From positions 109,900-173,899 of the forward strand of contig QAKI01000016.1 in assembly GCA_003343905.1 (NCBI GenBank): a stretch of DNA of 64,000 nucleotides, written 5' to 3'. Positions 40,586-50,467 of the stretch are shown here, one piece after another. A program made the position numbers and the translations under genes. The stretch is from Subdoligranulum variabile (GTDB lineage Bacteria; Bacillota; Clostridia; Oscillospirales; Ruminococcaceae). Under the pieces are notes generated by a model. That model searched no databases. It was given only the letters and a program-made list of their open reading frames with translations, and was not told the origin of the DNA. How positions within the stretch are numbered: position 1 is the first letter of the stretch; every line of letters begins with the position of its first letter.

Positions 40586-41799
40586 TTACCGGGGGCTGCC
40601 CAGGCGGGTCTTGAAGTCCCCGTAACCGAAGGACCGCAGGCAACGGCAGGCACCCGCGGCATCCCGCGCCCAGATGGCGGGCAGCGGCATCCCGTTGAAG
40701 GTGTTGTTCTTGCAGGTGGTGTAGATGGCCATATCCCCGAACACCAGCAGGTCGCCGGGGCGTGGCGGCGCGTCAAAGCTGTAATCCCCGATCACATCCC
40801 CCGCCAGGCAGGTGGGGCCTGCCAGCCGCACGGTGCAGGGCTTCTCCCCCGCGTCGGCGGCATAGAGCAGCGGCGGGCGGTAGGGCATTTCGATTACATC
40901 GGGCATATGGCAGGCGGCGCTGGCGTCCAGGATGGCGACGGTCGTATCGCCGTTTTGCACCATGTCCAGCACACGGGTCAGCAGATACCCGGCGTTGAGG
41001 GCGCAGGCTTCGCCCGGTTCCAGGTAGACCGTCACGCCCCAGTCCCGCTGTGCGCGGGCGATGCAGCGTTCCAGCGTGGCAAGGTCGTAACCGGGGCGGG
41101 TGATGTGGTGCCCGCCGCCCATATTGAGCCACTGCATCTTCGGCAGCAGATCCCCGAATTTTTCCGCCACAGCGTCCAGCGTCACGGCCAGCGCGTCGGC
41201 GTCCTGCTCGCACAGGGTATGGAAGTGCAGCCCGTCCAGCAGACCGGCAAGGCCGGGGTCTGCGGCCACCGCCGCGTCCCACTGGGCGCGGGTGGTCCCC
41301 AGGCGGCTGCCGGGGGCGCAGGGGTCATAGATGGCGTGCCCCTCCTGTGTGGAACATTCCGGGTTGATGCGCAGCCCCACGCTCTTGCCCGCGGCCCTGG
41401 CCGCCGGGCCGAACGCCGCCAACTGCGCCGGGGAGTTGAACACGATATGGTCGGCCCAGCGCAGCAGTTCCTCCATCTCGTCGGCGCGGTAGGCCGCACA
41501 AAAGACGTGGACCTCGCCGCCGGGCATCTCCTCGGCGCCCAGGCGGGCCTCATACAGCCCGCTGGCCTCGGTGCCCGCCAGATAGGGCGCCAGCACCGGG
41601 TACAGGTCATAGTTGCTGAACGCCTTCTGCGCCAGCAGCACTTTGCAGCCGGTGCGCTGCGCCAGCGCGCCCAAAATCCGCCCGTTGCGGGCCAGCGCGC
41701 CCTCGTCCAGCAGGTAGCAGGGCGTGGGCAGGGCGGCCAGTTCCGGCGGGACCGTGCCCCCCAGCGCGGCAAAGGGCGCGCGGGTATCGGGCGCGGGCA

Positions 41800-41800
<1 letters not shown>
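40586..41800 (-). CDS. nspC: Carboxynorspermidine/carboxyspermidine decarboxylase
   Basis: A 404-residue fold III PLP decarboxylase. LLAQKAFSNYD holds the PLP lysine (about residue 56) and LEPGEACALNAGYL the phosphate-binding Gly loop. GLHFHTLCEQDAD and NMGGGHH are NspC landmarks. It removes the carboxyl group of carboxyspermidine to give spermidine, the last step of the dehydrogenase route. The start ATG shares one base with the stop of the upstream dehydrogenase (TGATG), so the two are coupled. Confidence 0.92.
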
Positions 41801-43059
<1,259 letters not shown>

Positions 43060-43125
43060 GTTTGATTACTCCTTTGTGTACGATTTTTTGAACGAATATT
43101 CCAGGGCGGGGTGGTTACGGGAGAA

Positions 43126-43150
43126 CGGCGGGGTCAAGACCCCGCCCTAC
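43126..43150. repeat. Dispersed palindromic repeat R1, copy 1
   Basis: A copy of the short palindrome GGCGGGGTCAAGACCCCGCC followed by CTAC. It sits in the 158-base gap between the agmatinase and dehydrogenase genes of the polyamine operon. Other copies are at 56826, 60459 and 60905. The rest of the gap is GC-rich with more partial palindromes and no gene. Confidence 0.8.
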
Positions 43151-43217
43151 GGGTCGACCCGGCAGGGGACGGTCGCAGGGCGGGGAATCGTTCCTCGCCG
43201 GACCGTTCTGTTCCCTT

Positions 43218-44090
43218 TTAGATATTGGGCCGGCCGTTCGCAAGGGCCAGCAGCAGTTCCCGCAGCACCTTGCAGGCCGTGGCGGTGGACACGCCGCTGG
43301 CGTCCAGCATGGGGGCCAGTTCGTTGAGGTCCGCGCCCACGATGTTGGCCCGGCTGACCGTGCGGATAGCCCCCAGCAGTTGCAGGAAGCTGACACCGCC
43401 CGCCTCGGGCGTGCCGGTGCCGGGGAACGCCGACGGGTCCAGGCAGTCCAGGTCGATGGTCAGGTAGACCGGCACGCGGGCGTCGCACAGCCATTGGGTC
43501 AGTTCGCCCAGGCCGGAGAAATCGAACCGGTGCATATCGGTGTGGGCGGCGGCGAAGTCAAATTCCTCCCGGTCGCCGCTGCGGATGCAGAACTGGTGGA
43601 TGCGCCCGTCGCCCAGCAGTTCATGGCAGCGGCGCAGCACACAGGCGTGGCTGAGTTTGGCGCCCAGGTAATCGTCCCGCAGGTCGGCGTGGGCGTCAAA
43701 GTGGATGATGTGCAGGTCCGGCCAGCGGGCCGCCACCGCGCGCACCGCGCCCAGCGTGACCAGATGTTCGCCGCCCAGCAGCAGCGGGAACTTGCCGTCA
43801 CGCAGGATCTCGGCCGCGCGGGATTCGATATCGACCAGCGCGCTCTCGCTGCTGCCGAAGCAGAGTTCCAAGTCGCCGCTGTCGAACACTTCGCAGTCGG
43901 TCAGATCGGCGTCCTGGTAGGGGCTGTAGGTTTCCAGGCCGTAGCTTTCGTGCCGGATGGCCGCCGGGCCGAACCGCGCGCCGGGGCGGTAGCTGGTGGT
44001 AGAGTCGTAGGGCGCGCCGTACAGCACGATCTGGGCCGTGCGGTAGGCGCTGTCGCACCCGATAAAGTTTTCAACATTCCGTTGCAGCAT
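43218..44090 (-). CDS. speB: Agmatinase
   Basis: A 290-residue ureohydrolase. Mn ligands are in GGEHLV (about residue 107), HFDAHADL (about 130-136) and TIDLDCLDPS (about 213-219). APYDSTTSYRPGARFGPAAIR is the N-terminal signature. It splits agmatine to putrescine and urea, linking arginine decarboxylase to the spermidine steps. It begins right after speE stops, with no gap. Confidence 0.95.
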   Translation of the reverse strand: MLQRNVENFIGCDSAYRTAQIVLYGAPYDSTTSYRPGARFGPAAIRHESYGLETYSPYQDADLTDCEVFDSGDLELCFGSSESALVDIESRAAEILRDGKFPLLLGGEHLVTLGAVRAVAARWPDLHIIHFDAHADLRDDYLGAKLSHACVLRRCHELLGDGRIHQFCIRSGDREEFDFAAAHTDMHRFDFSGLGELTQWLCDARVPVYLTIDLDCLDPSAFPGTGTPEAGGVSFLQLLGAIRTVSRANIVGADLNELAPMLDASGVSTATACKVLRELLLALANGRPNI

Positions 44091-44948
44091 TCAGTGTTCC
44101 TCCACTTCCCGCAGCATCTCTTCCAGGAACGCGGGCAGGTAGAACGCCCCCACGTGCAGCCGCGTGGTGTAGTAGCGGGTGCGCATGTTTAGCGCGTTCC
44201 AGGCCGGGGCGTCCAGATCGTCGATGGGGTGATATTTTTTGCTGGCAAAACCGAACAGCCAGTAGCCCGCCGCAAAGGTGGGGATGTGCGCCTGATACAC
44301 CCGGCTGATGGGGAAGGTGCTGGCGATGCGCTTGTGGCTGCGCTGCATGGCGCTGGCGTCCTCGGCATAGAAAGGGCTGCCCTGCTGGTTGACCATGATG
44401 CCGTCGCTCTTGAGGGCGTTGAAGCAGTTGCCGTAAAATTCGCGGGTGAACAGCCCCTCCGACGGGCCGAACGGGTCCGAGGAGTCCACGATGATGAGGT
44501 CGTACTCATCCTCGCAGCGGCGGATGAACTTGAGGGCGTTCTCAAAGTAGATATGCACCCGGCGGTCGTCCATACGGCAGGCGTTGCCGGGCAGGTAGGC
44601 GCGGCAGGCTTCCACCACCTGGGGGTCCATCTCCACCAGGTCGATGCGCTCGACGCGGTCATAGCGGGTCAGTTCCCGCACCACGCCGCCGTCGCCCGCG
44701 CCGATGACCAGAATGTCCTTCGCGTCGCGGTGGACCGACATGGGCACGTGGGTGATCATCTCGTCATAGATAAACTCGTCGCGCTCGGTCAGCATGACGT
44801 TGCCGTCCAGCGTCAGCACACGGCCGAACTCCGGCGTTTCAAAGATGTCGATGCGCTGGTACTCGCTCTGTTTGGAATAGAGCTGGCGGTTGACGCGGAT
44901 GCTGTGCTTGACATCCGGCGTGTGAAATTCCGAAAACCACATTTCCAT
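44091..44948 (-). CDS. speE: Spermidine synthase
   Basis: A 285-residue aminopropyltransferase. The N-terminal beta domain has LYSKQSEYQRIDIFET and LTERDEFIYDEMI; the Rossmann part has VIGAGDGGVVREL for decarboxylated SAM and VDSSDPFGPSEGLF with the catalytic Asp. It transfers an aminopropyl group to putrescine or possibly agmatine. No SpeD (SAM decarboxylase), needed for its donor, is in the operon, although the SAM-free route is. Confidence 0.93.
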   Translation of the reverse strand: MEMWFSEFHTPDVKHSIRVNRQLYSKQSEYQRIDIFETPEFGRVLTLDGNVMLTERDEFIYDEMITHVPMSVHRDAKDILVIGAGDGGVVRELTRYDRVERIDLVEMDPQVVEACRAYLPGNACRMDDRRVHIYFENALKFIRRCEDEYDLIIVDSSDPFGPSEGLFTREFYGNCFNALKSDGIMVNQQGSPFYAEDASAMQRSHKRIASTFPISRVYQAHIPTFAAGYWLFGFASKKYHPIDDLDAPAWNALNMRTRYYTTRLHVGAFYLPAFLEEMLREVEEH

Positions 44949-44964
44949 ACGGAAGCCCTCCTGT

Positions 44965-46431
44965 TCAGGCCAGCACGTTCAGGCGCAGGATATCGGGGTC
45001 TTCCGGCCCGGTCATGCTGCAGCCCTTGGATTTGGCGTACTCGATATAGTCAAGAATTTCGGCGGTGATGCGCTCGCCCGGGGCCAGAATGGGGATCCCC
45101 GGCGGGTAGCACATGACGAATTCGCTGCACACGCGGCCCACGGTCTGCCGCAGGGGCAGGCTGACCTTGTCGGCGTAGAACGCCTGCTGGGGGCTGGCCA
45201 CCACTTCGGGGTCGATGTACTCCTGATTCAGCAGGCCGGTGCCGTCGGTCTGGTAGCGGCGCTTGATCTCGGCCAGGGCACTGACCAGGCGTTCCAGTTC
45301 CTGGGGGCGGTCGCCCATCGACAGATAGGCCAGGATGTTGCCGATGTCGCCGAATTCGATCTGGATATCGTACTCATCGCGCAGGATGTCGTAGACTTCG
45401 ATGCCCGCCAGCCCGATGTCACGGGTATGGATGCTGAGTTTGGTGGTGTCGAAGTCGAAGATGGAGTTGCCGTTGCACAGTTCCTTGCCGAAGGCGTAGT
45501 ACCCGCCGATGGCGTTGATCTCCTCGCGGGCATACTCGGCCATATCGGCCACCTGATGGAACACCTGCCGTCCCCGCAGCGCCAGATTGCGGCGGGAGAT
45601 ATCCAGGCTGGACATGAGCAGATAGCTGCCGGAGGTGGTCTGGGTCAGGTTGATGATCTGCCGCACATACCCGGCGTGTACGTTGGGGCCGGTGAGCAGC
45701 AGGCTGGACTGGGTCAGGCTGCCGCCGCTCTTGTGCATCGAGACCGCGGCCATATCGGCCCCGGCCGCCATGGCGGAAACGGGCAGCCCGCCGCCGAAGT
45801 AGAAGTGGGTGCCGTGGGCTTCGTCCGCCAGGCACATCATGCCCGCCTCATGGGCCATGCGCACGATGGCGCGCAGGTCGCTGCAGATGCCGTAGTAGGT
45901 GGGGTTGTTGACCAGCACGGCCACCGCGTTGGGATGCTCGGCGATGGCCTTGGCCACCTGTTCCCGCCGCATACCCAGCGAGATGCCCAGCCGCTGGTCC
46001 ACTTCGGGGTTGACGTAGACCGGCACCGCGCCGCACAGCACCAGCGCATTGAGCACGCTGCGGTGCACGTTGCGGGGCAGGATGATCTCGTCCCCGCGCT
46101 TGCAGACGCTCAGGACCATGCTCTGCACCGAGCTGGTGGTGCCGCCCACCATCAAAAAGGCGTGGGCCGCGCCGAAGGCATCGGCGGCCAGTTCCTCGGC
46201 TTCCCGGATGACCGACACCGGGTGGCAGAGGTTATCCAGCGGCTTCATGCTGTTGACGTCCACCCCGACGCACTGTTCCCCCAGGAAGGCCGTCAGTTCG
46301 GGGTTGCCGCGGCCGCGCTTGTGGCCGGGCACGTCGAACGGCACCACGCGCATACGGCGGAAGTTTTCCAGCGCCTCATGGATCGGCGCGCGGCGCTGGT
46401 CCAGGTGGGTGCGGTATCCATTCCCGTTCAT
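44965..46431 (-). CDS. speA: Arginine/lysine/ornithine decarboxylase (fold I PLP), probable SpeA
   Basis: A 488-residue aspartate-aminotransferase-fold decarboxylase of the short Firmicute type. The PLP lysine is in SMHKSGGSLTQ (about residue 226), DEAHGTHF holds the ring-stacking and Asp residues, and VPFDVPGHKRGRG is the N-terminal signature. With agmatinase downstream it is most likely arginine decarboxylase. The ATG with GGAGG at good spacing is preferred; the reading frame stays open upstream through a terminator hairpin, but that part looks like leader RNA. It is the first gene of the polyamine operon. Confidence 0.9.
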   Translation of the reverse strand: MNGNGYRTHLDQRRAPIHEALENFRRMRVVPFDVPGHKRGRGNPELTAFLGEQCVGVDVNSMKPLDNLCHPVSVIREAEELAADAFGAAHAFLMVGGTTSSVQSMVLSVCKRGDEIILPRNVHRSVLNALVLCGAVPVYVNPEVDQRLGISLGMRREQVAKAIAEHPNAVAVLVNNPTYYGICSDLRAIVRMAHEAGMMCLADEAHGTHFYFGGGLPVSAMAAGADMAAVSMHKSGGSLTQSSLLLTGPNVHAGYVRQIINLTQTTSGSYLLMSSLDISRRNLALRGRQVFHQVADMAEYAREEINAIGGYYAFGKELCNGNSIFDFDTTKLSIHTRDIGLAGIEVYDILRDEYDIQIEFGDIGNILAYLSMGDRPQELERLVSALAEIKRRYQTDGTGLLNQEYIDPEVVASPQQAFYADKVSLPLRQTVGRVCSEFVMCYPPGIPILAPGERITAEILDYIEYAKSKGCSMTGPEDPDILRLNVLA

Positions 46432-46458
46432 TTTTTCCTCCGTCCCATGGTCCCTTTG

Positions 46459-46502
46459 CAAACAAAAAACGCAAGCCGCACCCCTTGGGTGCAGGCTTGC
46501 GT
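46459..46502 (-). terminator. Terminator-type attenuator in the speA leader
   Basis: On the minus strand GACGCAAGCCTGCACCC / GGGTGCGGCTTGCGT forms a strong stem followed by TTTTTTGTTTG, ending about 28 bases before the speA start. A terminator between promoter and first gene implies attenuation, or the 3' end of a separate small RNA. Confidence 0.8.
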
Positions 46503-46831
46503 CAGATTCGACCAAATTCGCCGCAAAACACCCCGTCCCGGCTAAACGGGGCAAGGCGGCTGCTGCGTTACAGGCGTATCGTGTCCAGAGTCTATATAGC
46601 AATTCTACTTTTACTACTCTTATTGACCGTTTCACAAGTCTGCGTGCGGGGCACACAATTTCTGGTTATAAAGGAACCAACTTATAAAATTTGAGCTTTT
46701 AACTCCATCAATAAGGCAACCCAAGTTGCCAATCGGCAGTGGACCCGGCTGTCCGTATGGCCTTAGCCCCTGGCGGGCGGTCCTGTGTAAATTGCTTTGA
46801 AAAACTCCTACGCGATTCGTCTTTCAAAATC
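46503..46831 (-). ncRNA. Candidate structured leader RNA of the polyamine operon
   Basis: About 330 nt between the promoter at 46838-46866 and the attenuator. Visible helices include GGCAAC/GTTGCC (46714-46729), GGACC/GGTCC enclosing GGCT/AGCC (46741-46783), GAGTT/AGCTC (46694-46706), GGTT/AACC (46665-46678) and CCCCGT/ACGGGG inside GCCGC/GCGGC (46520-46560). I could not match it to a riboswitch or T-box class; no T-box TGGNACC precedes the terminator. Much of it is AT-richer than the flanking genes. Confidence 0.45.
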
Positions 46832-46837
46832 GTGGTT

Positions 46838-46866
46838 ATCGTACCACACCCCGCTGCAAATGTCAA
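46838..46866 (-). promoter_or_regulatory. Promoter of the speA leader/polyamine operon
   Basis: On the minus strand a perfect TTGACA (46861-46866), a 17-base spacer and TACGAT (46838-46843). It would start RNA about 400 nt before speA. A weaker inner candidate, TTGATG with TTATAA near 46685-46712, also exists. The interval 46867-47077 has GC-rich partial hairpins and no gene I can support. Confidence 0.7.
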
Positions 46867-47077
46867 ACATTTTTTTGCGCGGGGCCTTGCTTTTTCAGCG
46901 CGGCGGGCAGCGGCTTTGCAAAAGCCCCGGAACCGTACATGGAATACGCCTTTCCCCCACTTTTCTGCCGCCCCGGCCCCATGGCCCCCGCAACCCCTTT
47001 TCGCCCTTATGGGCAGGGGGAAACCCGGCCCGTTTTGCAAGCCACCAAAATTTTGATTAAATCCCCCCCTAGATTAC

Positions 47078-47106
47078 TTGCTCTATGTTTTAATCAGTGA
47101 TATACT
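47078..47106 (+). promoter_or_regulatory. Promoter of the ABC exporter genes
   Basis: TTGCTC (47078-47083), a 17-base spacer and TATACT (47101-47106), 33 bases before the ATPase start. Confidence 0.7.
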
Positions 47107-47139
47107 TTAGCTTTAGTGATAGAAAGGAGCCCCGGCAAA

Positions 47140-48072
47140 ATGGAGTATATCTTGCAAACCAATCAAGTCACGAAGATCATCGGCGGCAAAAAACTGGTAA
47201 GCGGCATCGACCTTCATGTAAAGAAAGGCGAAATCTATGGTTTCCTCGGCCCCAATGGAGCCGGAAAGACCACGATGATGAAAATGATAACCAACCTCTG
47301 GAAACCCACCGCGGGAAATATTGAGGTTTTTGGGGAAGTGCTGACCCCAAAATCTTATGCCGTCCTGAAGCGGATGGGCAGTATCATTGAATTCCCCACC
47401 TTTTATGAACACATGACCGGCCGCGAAAACTTACAGCTTCATTGCAAATACATGGGCTATGCCAAACCCGAAAATATCGAAAACACGTTACAACTGCTTG
47501 GCATGGCACAGGCGGCGGATAAACCCGTCAGGAGTTATTCCTTGGGCATGAAAGAACGGCTGGGGATCGCGCGCGCCATTCTCTGCGAGCCGGAACTTCT
47601 GATTCTGGACGAGCCTACCAACGGCCTGGACCCCGCCGGGATCAAACAGATCCGGGAACTTTTGAAGAAGCTCTGCACGGAACACGGGATCACCGTCATG
47701 GTTTCCAGCCATATCCTTTCCGAGATCGAAAGCATTGCCGATACAGTGGGCATCATCCATCACGGGCAAATGATGAAAGAGATCAGCATGCGGGATATGG
47801 AAGCCGCCAACCAGAACTATATTGAAGTGGCCGTTGACGACGTCCAAAAAGCCCGGACCGTCCTTAAAGAAAAAATGGGCTTTTCCCACTTCCAGGCTGT
47901 GGAGGACCATACATTCCGTATTTACGAACGCAGCGCCACACCGCAAGCGGTCGCAAAGGCGCTGGTACTGCATGATGTGGGGATCATTTCCATCGGCAAG
48001 CACATGGAAACGCTGGAAGATTACTTCCTTAAATTGACCGGGGAGGCGAGCGACGATGTTCGAGCTGATTAA
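47140..48072 (+). CDS. ABC transporter ATP-binding protein (BcrA/lantibiotic type)
   Basis: A 310-residue ATPase. Walker A is GPNGAGKTT (about residues 37-45), the signature is YSLGMKERL and Walker B is LLILDEPTNGLDP. The C-terminal 90 residues match the extra domain of bacitracin/lantibiotic-export ATPases. GAAAGGAGCC precedes the ATG. It overlaps the permease gene by 17 bases. The pair has clearly lower GC and more Lys/Ile codons than its neighbours, a sign of acquisition. No two-component system lies beside it. Confidence 0.87.
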   Translation: MEYILQTNQVTKIIGGKKLVSGIDLHVKKGEIYGFLGPNGAGKTTMMKMITNLWKPTAGNIEVFGEVLTPKSYAVLKRMGSIIEFPTFYEHMTGRENLQLHCKYMGYAKPENIENTLQLLGMAQAADKPVRSYSLGMKERLGIARAILCEPELLILDEPTNGLDPAGIKQIRELLKKLCTEHGITVMVSSHILSEIESIADTVGIIHHGQMMKEISMRDMEAANQNYIEVAVDDVQKARTVLKEKMGFSHFQAVEDHTFRIYERSATPQAVAKALVLHDVGIISIGKHMETLEDYFLKLTGEASDDVRAD

Positions 48073-48734
48073 ACTGGAATGGAAGAAAAACCAGGCCGTC
48101 AAATCTATCCGCAATGCGGCTGTCATGACGGTCATTCTGTTATTTTTTATCGTGGCGATGGCCGGGGAACTGGCCGCGGACACTTCGATGGCGGCCTATG
48201 GGCGCAGCGCCGTGAATGCGTCTGTCGATTTATTCGTCAATATGTGCTATATCGTCTTTACAGGCGTTATGCTGGCGTCCTTCATCGTAGGGGCTTATGA
48301 AAAGCGGACGATCAATTTGATGTTTTCCTACCCCATAAGCCGCAAAAAAATCCTGCTTTCCAAAATCTTTGCCGTATGGATCTTCAATTTCATCGGCATG
48401 ACAGCAAGCAAAGTCCTCGCTTATGCCGCCTTACTGCTGGTGAAGGTCCCATCCGATACCATACGTTTCACCTCGTTGTCGTTCTGGCTGGATATTCTGA
48501 TCGGTTCCGCCGCCATGGTGAGCGTTGCGTTCATCGCGCTTCTGGTCGGGCTGAAAATGAAGTCCACAAAAGCGACCATTGTGACCTCCGTTATCCTTGT
48601 GTGCTTAACGCAGGGAAATATCGGGACCTACACGCTGAACGATAATGTCGCCTTTTTATATCCTTCTGCTCGTTCTCGCTGCCGCTTCCGTCTTCTTGAC
48701 GATCCATAACGCAGAAACGAAGGATGTAATGTGA
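48056..48734 (+). pseudogene. ABC-2 permease with a C-terminal frameshift
   Basis: The open frame (48056-48709, 217 residues) matches a bacitracin/lantibiotic-type ABC-2 permease with five membrane segments up to NDNVAFLY, then turns into a hydrophilic tail PSARSRCRFRLLDDP. In the next frame the proper last segment appears at once, ILLLVLAAASVFLTIHNAE then TKDVM, and stops at 48734. The shift point is a run of five T at 48653-48657; four T would restore one frame of about 225 residues. Cause may be mutation, phase variation or a sequencing error. Confidence 0.8.
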
Positions 48735-48800
48735 CGGCAGCCGCAAAACGCCCAAACCGGTGCAAAGGGGATCTGCGGACGCCGCACTGACCCACAACAA

Positions 48801-48837
48801 AAAAGCGGGGCGGGGCCTTAAAAGGCCCCGCCCCGCG
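48801..48837 (-). terminator. Terminator of hsp20
   Basis: Perfect stem GCGGGGCGGGGCCT / AGGCCCCGCCCCGC followed on the minus strand by TTTTTTGTTG. Confidence 0.88.
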
Positions 48838-48874
48838 GCGCTTGCCTGGGGGAAAGCGGGTCATACTGAGTTTA

Positions 48875-49345
48875 TTACAGGATCTCGATCTGGGTGGGTT
48901 TCTTTTCCGGCAGGGGCTGGGGCTGCGGTTTGGGCAGGCTCAGTTGCAGGATGCCGTCCTCAAAGCGCGCCTTCACGTCCTCGGGTTTGATCTCCTCGCC
49001 CACATAGAAGCTGCGGGCGCAGCTGCCGCTGTAACGCTCCTGGCGGATATAACGGCCCTTGTTGTCCCGTTCATCGTGGTCCTGGCTGCGGCTGGCCGTG
49101 ATGGTCAGGTAGCCGTTCTTCAGGTCCAGTTTCACGTCCTCTTTCTTGAAGCCCGGCAGGTCCACGAACATCTCGTACCCGGCAGCGGTCTCCCGCACAT
49201 CGGTCTTCATCACATGGGCGCTGCGTTTGCCAAAGGTATTGCGCGGGTCAGCCGCCTGCATCATACGGTCAAAGTCGCGGTCCCAATCGTCCTGGAACCA
49301 ATCGTCAAACAGTGCATCGTGAAGCATATAAGGAACCATCATCAT
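48875..49345 (-). CDS. Small heat-shock protein Hsp20
   Basis: A 156-residue alpha-crystallin-type chaperone. The crystallin domain spans about residues 44-135: VDLPGFKKEDVKLDLKNGYLTI, SFYVGEEIKPEDVKARFEDGIL and the LSLPK end. A Pro/Gln-rich tail ends in IEIL, the IxI motif used for oligomer assembly. AGGAGGAA lies upstream of the three consecutive ATG codons. It holds unfolding proteins in the cytoplasm. CIRCE upstream points to HrcA control. Confidence 0.95.
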   Translation of the reverse strand: MMMVPYMLHDALFDDWFQDDWDRDFDRMMQAADPRNTFGKRSAHVMKTDVRETAAGYEMFVDLPGFKKEDVKLDLKNGYLTITASRSQDHDERDNKGRYIRQERYSGSCARSFYVGEEIKPEDVKARFEDGILQLSLPKPQPQPLPEKKPTQIEIL

Positions 49346-49458
49346 ACGTCATTCCTCCTGAATTTTATCGGATGCCGGTGAAATCCCGGCCCGAAGAATC
49401 ATATTTCTTCCGCGGGCGGGCGCCCGGCGGGCTTGCCCTGTTCCCTTGGAACGCCCTT

Positions 49459-49488
49459 ATTATAGCACCGCAAAATTAGCACTGTCAA
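49459..49488 (-). promoter_or_regulatory. Promoter of hsp20
   Basis: On the minus strand TTGACA (49483-49488), an 18-base spacer and TATAAT (49459-49464). The -35 lies within the CIRCE element, so HrcA binding would block it. Confidence 0.82.
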
Positions 49489-49502
49489 GCATAGAGTGCT
49501 AA
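49476..49502. promoter_or_regulatory. CIRCE operator (HrcA site)
   Basis: TTAGCACTG, nine bases, GAGTGCTAA: the CIRCE inverted repeat with a single mismatch in the left arm. HrcA is the known ligand; its gene is not in the window. Confidence 0.92.
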
Positions 49503-49557
49503 TGTTTACATTTCATGCAATAATCGTTCACAAAATATACGATTTTTCCCCGGACGC

Positions 49558-49586
49558 TGTACAAATCCGCCCGCACTTTGTATAAT
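49558..49586 (+). promoter_or_regulatory. Promoter of the flavodoxin-ferredoxin gene
   Basis: TGTACA (49558-49563), a 17-base spacer and TATAAT (49581-49586), 11 bases before the start codon, so the leader is very short. Confidence 0.6.
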
Positions 49587-49597
49587 AAAGGTACATT

Positions 49598-50365
49598 ATG
49601 ACAAAAAAGAAGGCGACCCAAATGGTATATCAACTGATCTTCAGCCCCACCGGCGGCACCCAGGCCGTCGCGGCTGCCCTGGCGGGCGGCCAGATGGTGG
49701 ATCTTTGCGACCGCAACCTGGATTTTGACGCTGTGGCCCTGACCGAACAGGACGTGGCGGTCATCGCGGTGCCCTCCTACGGCGGACGGGTCCCCGCCCC
49801 CGCCGTGGAGCGCCTGCGCCGGGTGCGGGGCGGCGGGGCGCGGGCCGTGCTGGTCTGCGTGTACGGCAACCGCGCCTATGAGGACACCCTGGTGGAACTG
49901 GCCGACACCGCCCAGGCCGCCGGGTTCCGCACGGTGGCGGCGGTGGCCGCCGTGGCCGAACACTCCATCGCCCGCCGGTATGCCGCCGGACGCCCTGACG
50001 ACGACGACCGGGCCGAACTGCGGGCGTTCTGGGGCAAGATCCAGGCCAAGCTGGACGCCGGGAACACCACCGCGCCCATCCTGCCCGGCTGCCGCCCCTA
50101 CAAACAGCGCGGGGTGCGCAGCATGGTGCCCCAGGCGGGCAGCGCCTGCACGGGCTGCGGCCGGTGCGCCGCCGTCTGCCCGGTGGGGGCCATCGACACC
50201 GCCGACCCCCGCGTTACCGACAGCAGCCGCTGCATCAGTTGCATGCGCTGCATAGCCCAGTGCCCGGCACACGCCCGCACGCTGAACCCCGTGCTGCTGG
50301 CCGGGCTGGAACTGGCGCTCAAACCGCTGTGTTCCGCCCGCAAGGACAACGAACTGTTCCTGTAA
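49598..50365 (+). CDS. EFR1-type flavodoxin-ferredoxin protein
   Basis: A 255-residue redox protein. The N-terminus has IFSPTGGTQAVA, the FMN phosphate loop of a flavodoxin domain (to about residue 145). The C-terminus has two 4Fe-4S motifs, CTGCGRCAAVCPVGAI and CISCMRCIAQCPAHA. Such fusions move electrons in anaerobes and are called EFR1 family. Two starts are possible; the first ATG has AAAGG upstream and the second (eight codons on) has AAGG. The partner enzyme is unknown. Confidence 0.87.
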   Translation: MTKKKATQMVYQLIFSPTGGTQAVAAALAGGQMVDLCDRNLDFDAVALTEQDVAVIAVPSYGGRVPAPAVERLRRVRGGGARAVLVCVYGNRAYEDTLVELADTAQAAGFRTVAAVAAVAEHSIARRYAAGRPDDDDRAELRAFWGKIQAKLDAGNTTAPILPGCRPYKQRGVRSMVPQAGSACTGCGRCAAVCPVGAIDTADPRVTDSSRCISCMRCIAQCPAHARTLNPVLLAGLELALKPLCSARKDNELFL

Positions 50366-50467
50366 CGCCGCCGTTTTTTGCGCGGGGCGTTCGCCGCGAA
50401 CCTTTTATCATCGACTGTTTTGCCCCCGGCGCCCGCCGGGACCGCTGAAACAGAAAGGAGCCCTTCC

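Noticed and set aside
46432..46656. In-frame extension of the speA reading frame by about 75 codons upstream
   Set aside because: It would translate through the promoter-distal leader and a strong terminator hairpin. The ATG at 46431 has a good ribosome site and matches the usual start of the family. The open frame is likely chance in GC-rich DNA.
46503..46831. T-box, 6S RNA, RNase P or tmRNA in the speA leader
   Set aside because: The conserved T-box, RNase P and tmRNA sequences are absent, and I could not fold it convincingly as 6S RNA.
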